DNA from: an uncultured Salinisphaerales bacterium
GTDB lineage: Bacteria; Pseudomonadota; Gammaproteobacteria; Nevskiales; CAJXLF01
Assembly (NCBI GenBank): GCA_913055805.1
Contig: CAJXLF010000012.1
Location: 1 to 64,000 of the forward strand
Length of the DNA stretch: 64,000 nt
Reading direction: 5' to 3'
The position numbers and the translations under genes were made by a program. Under the pieces are notes generated by a model. It did no database searches and was not told the origin of the DNA. It saw only the letters and a program-made list of their open reading frames with translations. Shown in pieces: positions 57,356-64,000 of this stretch. Position 1 is the stretch's first letter, and every line of letters begins with the position of its first letter.

Positions 57356-58726
57356 GTGAGCACCATAACAGACACCGTAGACGCCAAACCGGTACCGCAG
57401 GTAAAGGAATGGCCCTTGATCGGCAGCCTGCCCGGCATGATGACCGACCCGGCACGTTATTTCTACGATTGTTATCGCAAGTATGGCCCGGCTTACAAGA
57501 TGCACCTGCTGGGACAGGAATACACCGTGCTGGCCGGCGAACCCGCGGTGAGCTTCATGAGTTCCCGCGTCGGCAAGGACTGCCTGTCCTCGCATGATTT
57601 CTGGGCCGGACTGGAACGCGAATGGACCGCCACCCGCTCCCTGCCCGGCGCCGATGGCGAGGAACACCGCGAGCTGCGTGAAATCCTGCGCCGTGGTTAT
57701 TCACGCGAATCCATCACCGGCCGTTACGAAGAATTGATCGATATTACCGACGGCTCGATCGAACGTGACTGGAAAGTCGGCGACAAGGTCCCGGTGGTCA
57801 ATGCCTTCCAGTACATGGTGACCGACCAGCTCGGCATCATGATCACCGGCGAGGCGCCGCTGGAATACGTGCACGATATCCGCGTCACCATTCTTTATAT
57901 ATTGAACTGTCTGGTCACCCGTCAGCGTCCTCAGTTCCTGCTCATGAACCCGGCCTACAAGAAGGCCAAGAAACGGGTCTTCGAGCTGGCTGCAAAAATC
58001 CGCGCCGACTACGAAGCCGGCAAGCGTGCCGGTGGCGAAGCCCGCACCATCGTGGATGATGTCATGGAGGCCTTTGCCGAAGGCTCGCCCGCGATGCCGG
58101 AGCAGAACCTGCGCCTGCATCTGGTCGCCCCCTATGTGGCTGGCCTGGATACCGTGGCCAACACCTTGGCGGCCTGCGTGTATGCCGTGGTCAAGCACCC
58201 CGATGTGTATGAGCAGGTGAAGGCCGAAGTTGATAACTTCTTCGATACCCAGGAAGGTCCGATCGAGGAACAGGGCCTGCTCAAGCGCCTGCCGATCCTC
58301 AACGGCGCGATCATGGAAACCATGCGCATGTATCCGATTGCCGTGGCCCTGACGCGCACTGCGATCAAGGACTTCGAGTTCGAGGGTTACCACATCAACA
58401 AGGGTGATCTGCTGTACATGGGCATCTGCGTGCCGCACTTCATGGAAGAGTTCTATCCGAACCCCGAGAAGTTCGACATCCATCGTTTTGACCCGGACCG
58501 CAACGAGCACAAACAGTCCGGCGCCTATTCGCCCTATGGCCGTGGCCCGCACACCTGCCTGGGCAAGACCCTGGCGGAAGTACAGCTGCTGCTGAGCATG
58601 GCCCGCATCTTCTACAAACTGGATCTGGAACTGCCCTCGCCCAACTACACCCTTAAAACCAAGACCGCACCCACACCAGGGCCGTCGATGGGCTTCAAGA
58701 TGAAGGTGAAGGGTTACCGCCACTAA
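57356..58726 (+). CDS. cytochrome P450 (proline-rich-hinge type)
   Basis: A 456-residue P450. The N-terminal WPLIGSLPG hinge, the I-helix YVAGLDTVANT, the K-helix ETMRMYP and the heme loop YGRGPHTCLGKTLAEVQ are all present. There is no membrane helix, but the hinge and K region look like those of membrane-type P450s (class II-like) rather than the P450 at 6530. A DUF2834 protein follows on the same strand. It could hydroxylate a sterol or terpenoid. Start is GTG at 57356 after GAAGAGGTAGTTAC. Confidence 0.9.
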   Translation: MSTITDTVDAKPVPQVKEWPLIGSLPGMMTDPARYFYDCYRKYGPAYKMHLLGQEYTVLAGEPAVSFMSSRVGKDCLSSHDFWAGLEREWTATRSLPGADGEEHRELREILRRGYSRESITGRYEELIDITDGSIERDWKVGDKVPVVNAFQYMVTDQLGIMITGEAPLEYVHDIRVTILYILNCLVTRQRPQFLLMNPAYKKAKKRVFELAAKIRADYEAGKRAGGEARTIVDDVMEAFAEGSPAMPEQNLRLHLVAPYVAGLDTVANTLAACVYAVVKHPDVYEQVKAEVDNFFDTQEGPIEEQGLLKRLPILNGAIMETMRMYPIAVALTRTAIKDFEFEGYHINKGDLLYMGICVPHFMEEFYPNPEKFDIHRFDPDRNEHKQSGAYSPYGRGPHTCLGKTLAEVQLLLSMARIFYKLDLELPSPNYTLKTKTAPTPGPSMGFKMKVKGYRH

Positions 58727-58728
58727 CA

Positions 58729-58830
58729 AGACTCTCCCTCTCCCGCCAAGGGGAGAGGGCCGGGGAGAGGGGGATCGTCTGAATCTCCACCACCCCCTCC
58801 CTAACCCTCCCCCCTCAAGGGGGAGGGAAC
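58729..58830. repeat. family-A repeats (two units)
   Basis: CCCTCTCCCGCCAAGGGGAGAGGGCCGGGGAGAGGGGG and CCCCCTCCCTAACCCTCCCCCCTCAAGGGGGAGGG units lie between the P450 and DUF2834 genes. The two units carry different core sequences. Confidence 0.75.
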
Positions 58831-58854
58831 CATAACTCAAAGGGAGAAAACGAG

Positions 58855-59301
58855 ATGTCGCCGATCGAAACCTTCTACACCGTAGCCGGCCTGCTGGCCA
58901 TTGCCGTGGTGTTCGTGGTCAACAGCCAGTTGTTCAAGCCGGGCGGCAAGGCCGCCGGCCTGTCCTGGATAGAAGGGCTCTGCTGGGTATTCGGCCTGGC
59001 GGCTCTGGGCCTGGGCTGGTACTACAACTATCTCTACTTCCAGGAATACGGCGACGCCGCCGGCTGGTGGCACTGGAGCGTGATGATGTTCGCCAACCCG
59101 GCCTCATCTTCGGGCGGCCAGGACCTGTTCATTGCCAATCTCATCTTCCTGCCGTTGTGGACCATCATCGATGGCCGGCGCAGCGGCATGAAAATCAGCT
59201 GGTACTACTTCCCCATGAGTCTGCTGACCAGCTATGCCTTCGCCATTGCGTTGTTCATGATCGTGCGTGAGCGGCAGTTACGCTGGAATCAGGCGGCCTA
59301 G
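58855..59301 (+). CDS. DUF2834 membrane protein
   Basis: This 148-residue protein has four membrane helices and the pattern typical of DUF2834 (GGQDLFIANLIFLPLWTIID, GRRSGMKISWYYF, IALFMIVRERQL). The ATG at 58855 follows AAAGGGAGAAAACGAG. It lies downstream of the P450 gene and may be translationally linked in the same transcript. The function of the family is unknown; association with a P450 suggests a membrane partner or substrate-handling role, which is inference. Its stop is shared with the convergent GH3 gene. Confidence 0.8.
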   Translation: MSPIETFYTVAGLLAIAVVFVVNSQLFKPGGKAAGLSWIEGLCWVFGLAALGLGWYYNYLYFQEYGDAAGWWHWSVMMFANPASSSGGQDLFIANLIFLPLWTIIDGRRSGMKISWYYFPMSLLTSYAFAIALFMIVRERQLRWNQAA

Positions 59302-61661
59302 GAGCATACGCCGCCGTTGACTGCCTGGTCCGTCTGTAACGGCAAGTCGCGTGACGACTCACCCAGCATGATGCGATAGCAGCCGGGCGCCACCACCCAG
59401 TCGCTGCTGCCCTCATCCCAGTAGCTCAGGGCGCGCTGATCCAGCTCGAACACGAACTGCTGGCTGCTGCCCGGATTCAGGTGAAGCTTGGCGAATCCCT
59501 TCAGCGCGGCGGGCGGCTGGGCCACTGCCTCATTCGGTGACGGCAGACCCACATACAACTGCGGCGCCGCCCAGCCGGCGCGTTGGCCGGTATTCTTCAC
59601 ACTGCCACGCACCGTCAGAGAACCATCCGCGTTGCTGCTCACGCTCAGGCCACTCAGCTCGAAGTCGGTGTAGCTCAGGCCATGACCAAAGGGATAGGCC
59701 GGCTCAACAGCATTTTCATCGAACCAGCGGTAACCGATGAATACACCTTCGGAATGCTCGGCCTGATTGGCCACACCGGGGTAACGGGTGGGATCACCGG
59801 CTACTGGCGTATCCAGTTCGTTGATCGGAAAACTGACCGGCAGACGGCCGCCGGGATCGCTGTCGCCAAAAAGTATGGCGGATAGCGCAGGGGCAACCTC
59901 CTGACCGGCGAACCAGATTTCCAGAATGGCATTCACTTCTTCACGCCAGGGGGTGAGTACCGGCCCGCCGGTCTGCAGCACCACGGCAGTATCGGGGTTG
60001 GCGGCTGCCACGGCGCTGATCAATGCATCCTGGTCGCGGTGTTGCACCGGCAAGGGCTGACCGCCAAGCAGAATTGGCGCGAATGCCTGTTCCAGCAGTT
60101 CGGAAACCGGCGACTGATTGAGCACCGGATCAAGCACCAGATCCAGCACTTCCGAACCCGGCCCCAGCAGGTTCAGCAACAGGGAGTCAGGTGTGTCCGC
60201 CAGCGTGCAGTCCAGCGACAGGCAGAACTTGTCCACGCCCTCGGTGGACAGGGCGTTGGCAAATACAATGGCCACATCCGCAGCCGCCGCCAGCGCCGCA
60301 GCCGCGGCCTGGTCCCGACCATCGGCATAGGTCACCTGAATCTGCTCACCGGCGCGCTCGATGATGCCTTCCAGCGGTGTCTTGAAACGAAAAGGAGTAA
60401 CAAAGGATGAGCCACCGCCCGAGGGCCGCTCGGTGGCCGACAGGCCGATCACGGCAATGCTCTGGATGTCCTCAGCCAGCGGCAACATGCCCTGGTTACG
60501 CAGCAGCACCGAGCCCTGTTCGGCGATCTCCCGAGCGACCCCGGCATGCGCCTGCTGGTCGATACGGCTGGGGTCGGTCTCGTAGTCCGGCCGGTCGAAA
60601 AAGCCGAAGCGGAACAGCGTGCGGAAGATGGTGCGCAGATTCCGGTCCAGGGTTTCTTCAGTTACCAGACCGCTTTGCACCACCGCCTGAAATATCGCCG
60701 GCTGGAAGAAGATGCTGTAGGGCATTTCGATCACAGCCGCCGTGTTGGCGGTTTCCACCGTGTCCTTCTGCGCGAAGTAGTAGTCGGTCACCAGAAAGCC
60801 GTCAAAGCCCCACTCCTGATACAACTGCTGCAAAAGATACTTGCTGGAGCAGGCCGGTTCGCCGTTCAGGAAATTGTAGGCGCACATCATGGTGGCCACA
60901 TCCGCTTCCTTTACCGCGGCCTCGTAAGGTGGCAGATAGGTCTCGCGCAGGGTGCGCTCGTCAATCACTACATTGACCAGATTGCGCCCGCCCACGGCGG
61001 CTACCAGCGGGGGCACACCCAGCAGGCCTTCCTGGGTATTCATGAGGTAATGCTTCACGTTGCCCATCACGCCTTCGGACTGCAGACCCCGCGTCCATTC
61101 GACGGTGAAGCGGGTGGCCAGCAGCACATCCTCGCCAAAGGTTTCGAACGTGCGTCCCGCCAACGGATTACGCACCAGGTCGGCTACCGGCGCATGCACC
61201 AGGTCGTTGCCCTTCAGGCGGGTTTCGTTGCCAACCGCCGCGCCCATTTGATAGGCCAGGTCGGGGTTGAAAGTAGCGGCCTGAGCCAACGGGATGGGAA
61301 AGGCTGTCGATTCGCCGCCGCGCATGCCTACCGGGCCATCATTCATGCGGATGGGCGGAATACCCAGTTCCGGGATGCCGTTCACGACCCCGCAATAAGG
61401 TTCACAGGTCGCCGCAGCAGCCGGATCATCACCGCCCAGATAGTCGATTTTCTGCTCCAGCGACATGGCCGCCACCAGCAGCCCGGCACGTTCATCGTCA
61501 CCCAGCGCCGTATCGCACCAGGCACGTTCGCCGGCCATGCCGCAGCGGCTTTCGCCCGACACTTGGCCGCCATTGCCCGCATCATCGTCGCTGTCACCAC
61601 CGCATGCCGTCAGGCCCAGGGCCAGCAGCAACAGGAATACTCTCCTACCCATCTCACGCAC
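59298..61661 (-). CDS. GH3 family glycoside hydrolase, lipoprotein
   Basis: This 787-residue protein starts with a lipoprotein signal (LLLLALGLTAC) and an acidic linker (GGDSDDDAGNGG). The GH3 N-terminal barrel has RMNDGPVGMRGG, VKHYLMN and the nucleophile region FLVTDYY. The C-terminal alpha/beta domain and a fibronectin III-like domain (GWAAPQLYVG...LKGFAKLHL) complete a beta-glucosidase type. It is exported, so it acts on glycosides outside the cell. Steryl or saponin glycosides would fit the steroid setting. Start: ATG at 61661 or 61652. Confidence 0.88.
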   Translation of the reverse strand: MREMGRRVFLLLLALGLTACGGDSDDDAGNGGQVSGESRCGMAGERAWCDTALGDDERAGLLVAAMSLEQKIDYLGGDDPAAAATCEPYCGVVNGIPELGIPPIRMNDGPVGMRGGESTAFPIPLAQAATFNPDLAYQMGAAVGNETRLKGNDLVHAPVADLVRNPLAGRTFETFGEDVLLATRFTVEWTRGLQSEGVMGNVKHYLMNTQEGLLGVPPLVAAVGGRNLVNVVIDERTLRETYLPPYEAAVKEADVATMMCAYNFLNGEPACSSKYLLQQLYQEWGFDGFLVTDYYFAQKDTVETANTAAVIEMPYSIFFQPAIFQAVVQSGLVTEETLDRNLRTIFRTLFRFGFFDRPDYETDPSRIDQQAHAGVAREIAEQGSVLLRNQGMLPLAEDIQSIAVIGLSATERPSGGGSSFVTPFRFKTPLEGIIERAGEQIQVTYADGRDQAAAAALAAAADVAIVFANALSTEGVDKFCLSLDCTLADTPDSLLLNLLGPGSEVLDLVLDPVLNQSPVSELLEQAFAPILLGGQPLPVQHRDQDALISAVAAANPDTAVVLQTGGPVLTPWREEVNAILEIWFAGQEVAPALSAILFGDSDPGGRLPVSFPINELDTPVAGDPTRYPGVANQAEHSEGVFIGYRWFDENAVEPAYPFGHGLSYTDFELSGLSVSSNADGSLTVRGSVKNTGQRAGWAAPQLYVGLPSPNEAVAQPPAALKGFAKLHLNPGSSQQFVFELDQRALSYWDEGSSDWVVAPGCYRIMLGESSRDLPLQTDQAVNGGVCS

Positions 61662-61774
61662 CTGTCTGTGTTTTTTGTATGACGCAGTCTGGCACAGGGA
61701 AAAATACCCCCGCCATGTCCAAAAGGATTAGACCGGCCAAGGGTGGTTAGAATAGCTTCAAAGGGAGACGCTTC

Positions 61775-63007
61775 ATGAAAACCAGAATGTTCATCGGCCT
61801 GGCGCTGCTGCTCGCCGGCTGTTCCAATTCAGACAACGATCCTTCGCCGGATACTACGGTGATAGCCACTTCGCAGTGCGGCGCCCGGGTGGTTGCGCCG
61901 TACAGCCCGGACTGGACACCGTTGCCGGCCGCTTCAAAAGTGACGGTGTCTGCCGAAGCCCAGGCGGCACGTGACCGTCTGCTCGGGCCGAACGCCACCG
62001 ACCCGTCTGTGGTGAAGGTCTGGTGGTACGGAGTCGCCAGCTTTGTTGCTTCGGTCGGCGGGCATCTGTTTCTGTTCGACGCCTGGGAGATTGTTGGCCT
62101 GCATCAGGACTACTCGCCCATGGGCCGCGACGACCTGGTGGCCATTGCACCGGAAGCGATTCTGATCGGCCACGGACATTTCGACCATGCCGGCGATGCC
62201 GGCTATGTGGCTGGCCGCACCGGCGCCCCTGTCATTGCCGGCGCAGCGACCTGTGAAACCGCCCGGGCACAGGCGGCCATTGATGGTCTGCAGGATGCTT
62301 TCGACTGCCTCATCCTGGGTAATGCCAGCACACCCGAACCCGGCACCACCCAACGCATTCGCATCTTTGAAGACCTCGATGAGTTCAGCGTGATGCGCCA
62401 CACCCATTCCGCCCCCGACCCGACGGATATCGGCGCCGGCGGGCTGCCACTGCTTTTCGTGCCGGAACTGGTGCCCTACCTCACTCACCTGAACACGAAC
62501 CCGATGGAGGCCATCAACTTTCTGCAAACGCTGGACGACGAGGCCGGCAATGATCCCGAAGGCGGCTCCTGGGCCTATCACTTGCGTGTCGGCGATTTCA
62601 GCCTGTTGTGGCATGACACCGCCGGACCGATTGCCGAAGGCAAACCCTATGCCGGGGAAATTCAATGCGCGCTGGACAGCTTCCCCGGCTGCGTGGACGT
62701 GCAGCTGGGCACTATTGTCGGCTTTGGCGCCATCACCAGCGGGCTGCGCGATGTTGGCCTGTATGTGCGGCATGCTCATCCGCGGGTATCCCTGCCCAAT
62801 CATCACGACGCCTGGGCGCCCGTGATCGGCCCCGGTGCAGAGTCCTATGAGAACCAGTGGCGGGCCGAGATTGCCAGCATGGACAACCCGCCCGAGCTGG
62901 ATTACCTCAATGATCCGGAGGACTATCTCGCGGTCCGCAGCTACGAGGTTAATGACGCGCGCTGGAAAACACCCATGCCAGGCTCTTCCTGCGCCGCGAC
63001 CCCTTGA
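61775..63007 (+). CDS. lipoprotein with a metallo-beta-lactamase fold
   Basis: This 410-residue protein has a lipoprotein signal (LALLLAGCSNSDND, Cys near 16) and a metallo-beta-lactamase-fold core with VWWYGVASF, the metal segment IGHGHFDHAGD, and later His residues in LLWHDTAGP and LPNHHDAW. It is likely attached to the outer membrane. The family suggests a lactonase or phosphodiesterase-like hydrolase; substrate unknown. It is divergent from the GH3 gene, and ATG 61775 follows AAAGGGAGACGCTTC. Confidence 0.83.
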   Translation: MKTRMFIGLALLLAGCSNSDNDPSPDTTVIATSQCGARVVAPYSPDWTPLPAASKVTVSAEAQAARDRLLGPNATDPSVVKVWWYGVASFVASVGGHLFLFDAWEIVGLHQDYSPMGRDDLVAIAPEAILIGHGHFDHAGDAGYVAGRTGAPVIAGAATCETARAQAAIDGLQDAFDCLILGNASTPEPGTTQRIRIFEDLDEFSVMRHTHSAPDPTDIGAGGLPLLFVPELVPYLTHLNTNPMEAINFLQTLDDEAGNDPEGGSWAYHLRVGDFSLLWHDTAGPIAEGKPYAGEIQCALDSFPGCVDVQLGTIVGFGAITSGLRDVGLYVRHAHPRVSLPNHHDAWAPVIGPGAESYENQWRAEIASMDNPPELDYLNDPEDYLAVRSYEVNDARWKTPMPGSSCAATP

Positions 63008-63098
63008 GCCACTGTCAGAAAAATTACGCTAACCGTACAAGTGTTACATGCCCTGCGCTTGTGGCAGGATGTTTGCCTGCTTTTCGGGAGAACTGCTC

Positions 63099-64000
63099 AT
63101 GATTCCGTTCGCGCTCAAGGTTCTGTTGCTGCGCGCCTACATGCGCGTGCTGAAATTCGTCGTCTGGGTGCTGCCCTACAAGATTCCCCTGGTGTTTGCC
63201 GGCCCCGGCTCGCGGCTGCAGCTCTGCGCCACCATTGCCAGTTCGGGCATTAAGAAGATCCTTATCGTCACGGATGGCATGATCAACCAGCTGGGTCTGC
63301 TGGAACCCATGAAAGAAGAGCTGGGCAAACGCGGCGTGGATTACGTGGTCTACGACGGCATTCAGCCGGATCCGACCGCCGATCAGATTGAGGCCGGTTT
63401 CGAGGTGCTGAAGGCAAACCAGTGTGAAGCGGTGCTGGCCGTCGGCGGTGGTTCGTCCATCGACGGCGCCAAGGTTATCGCGGCCCGCGCCACCAACAAC
63501 AAGCCGATCGAGAAGATGGTGGGCCTGTTCAAGGTACGTAAGCCACTGCTGCCGTTGTATGTGATTCCGACCACTGCAGGCACGGGTTCGGAAGTGACCG
63601 TCGGCGCCGTAGTCACTGACACTGTGCAACAACGCAAGCTGCCGATTGCCGACCTGACCCTGGTGCCGAAGATGGCCTGCCTGGACGGCGAGATCTCTCT
63701 CGGCGTGCCGCCGCCCATCACTGCCGCCACCGGCATGGACGCCCTGACGCATGCCGTGGAAGCCTATATCTCCCGCAACCACATCGAGAACAGCGATCAG
63801 ATGGCCACGGCCGCAGTCCGCCTGATCATGGAATACCTGCCGCGCGCCTTCGAAAACGGCCAGGACCTGGAAGCCCGCCAGAACATGGCGCTGGCCGCCT
63901 TCTATGCCGGCATCGCCCTGTCCCAGGCCGGCCTCGGTTATGTGCATGGCATCGCGCATAACTTCGGCGCGCTGTATCACGTACCACATGGCTGGGCGAA
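63099..64000 (+). CDS. iron-containing alcohol dehydrogenase (3' end cut by window)
   Basis: At least 300 residues are visible before the right edge. The NAD-binding VGGGSSIDGAKVIAA, PTTAGTGSEVTVGAV and the metal ligands in MDALTHAVEAY and YVHGIAHNFGALYHVPHG are present; these define group III alcohol dehydrogenases. The N-terminus has a hydrophobic stretch (VLLLRAYMRVLKFVVWVL) that may attach it to a membrane, unusual for the family. The ATG at 63099 follows GGGAGAACTGCTC. A long open frame on the other strand at this place is only a shadow. Confidence 0.9.
   Translation, partial: MIPFALKVLLLRAYMRVLKFVVWVLPYKIPLVFAGPGSRLQLCATIASSGIKKILIVTDGMINQLGLLEPMKEELGKRGVDYVVYDGIQPDPTADQIEAGFEVLKANQCEAVLAVGGGSSIDGAKVIAARATNNKPIEKMVGLFKVRKPLLPLYVIPTTAGTGSEVTVGAVVTDTVQQRKLPIADLTLVPKMACLDGEISLGVPPPITAATGMDALTHAVEAYISRNHIENSDQMATAAVRLIMEYLPRAFENGQDLEARQNMALAAFYAGIALSQAGLGYVHGIAHNFGALYHVPHGWA

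Noticed and set aside
57701..58840. 379-residue minus-strand frame over the second P450
   Set aside because: Shadow of the P450 coding strand; its translation has no recognisable motif and begins in repeat DNA.
63024..63989. 321-residue minus-strand frame at the right edge
   Set aside because: It mirrors the iron-containing alcohol dehydrogenase on the plus strand, which has complete family motifs and a good ribosome site.
1..64000. tRNA, rRNA or insertion-sequence transposase genes
   Set aside because: I looked for cloverleaf-like arms, rRNA-like conserved blocks and transposase motifs and saw none. This is a reading by eye, so a search could still find a small RNA.

Overview
The window looks like a chromosomal segment of an aerobic, steroid-degrading proteobacterium, most likely a gammaproteobacterium. 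This rests on the gene families, the outer-membrane lipoproteins, an FNR-type site and Gram-negative uptake-type genes; taxonomy cannot be fixed from the sequence alone. Every gene from the left edge to about 43.3 kb is on the minus strand. A divergent junction at 43.3-43.5 kb starts a plus-strand catabolic operon, followed by mixed-strand genes to the right edge.

Region 1 (1-1.7 kb) is a run of integron gene cassettes with three recognisable attC sites and no integrase in view. Region 2 (1.9-6.3 kb) holds a small membrane protein, a dehydrogenase pair (SDR and class-3-like aldehyde dehydrogenase) and a secreted DUF1329 protein. Region 3 (6.3-20.2 kb) is a long same-strand set: rubredoxin, P450, YtcJ-type amidohydrolase, NTF2-fold protein, a steroid 5-alpha-reductase-like membrane enzyme, two CaiB-type CoA transferases (one a tandem fusion), SRPBCC protein, AMP-forming ligase, hydrolase, and a thiolase-like/DUF35 pair. 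It reads as CoA-dependent attack on a steroid side chain or a related hydrophobic acid. Region 4 (20.4-24.0 kb) is an RND/MMPL transporter with a YCF48-like partner.

Region 5 (24.1-46.8 kb) matches the known route for degrading the steroid C and D rings through the HIP intermediate: FadD3, FadE30-type pair, MaoC hydratase, IpdF, thiolase, EchA20, IpdA/IpdB, IpdC, FadE31-type pair, FadA6 and an Rv3548c-like SDR. A TesB/HsaC-type extradiol dioxygenase and a ketosteroid-dehydrogenase-like flavoprotein sit at the divergent junction, which points to the aerobic 9,10-seco pathway. KshA/KshB, HsaA/HsaB and HsaD equivalents are not in the window. Two defence-like insertions interrupt this region: an AT-rich HNH endonuclease gene (30.3-31.0 kb) and a HicA/HicB toxin-antitoxin pair (36.9-37.5 kb).

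Region 6 (46.9-64 kb) carries an SDR and a methyltransferase, a CocE-type lipoprotein hydrolase, MFS transporter, quinone reductase, two metallo-beta-lactamase-fold proteins, several small membrane proteins, a second P450 paired with a DUF2834 protein, a GH3 lipoprotein, and the start of an iron-containing alcohol dehydrogenase cut by the right edge.

Many gaps between catabolic genes contain short repeats of a few families (CCCTCTCC/GGAGAGGG palindromes, ATCCACAGATTACACAGAT repeats, CCTTCGACAGGCTCAGG repeats). Some of these repeats are translated into protein termini. I recognise no transcription-factor gene apart from the HicB antitoxin, and I found no tRNA, rRNA or CRISPR.
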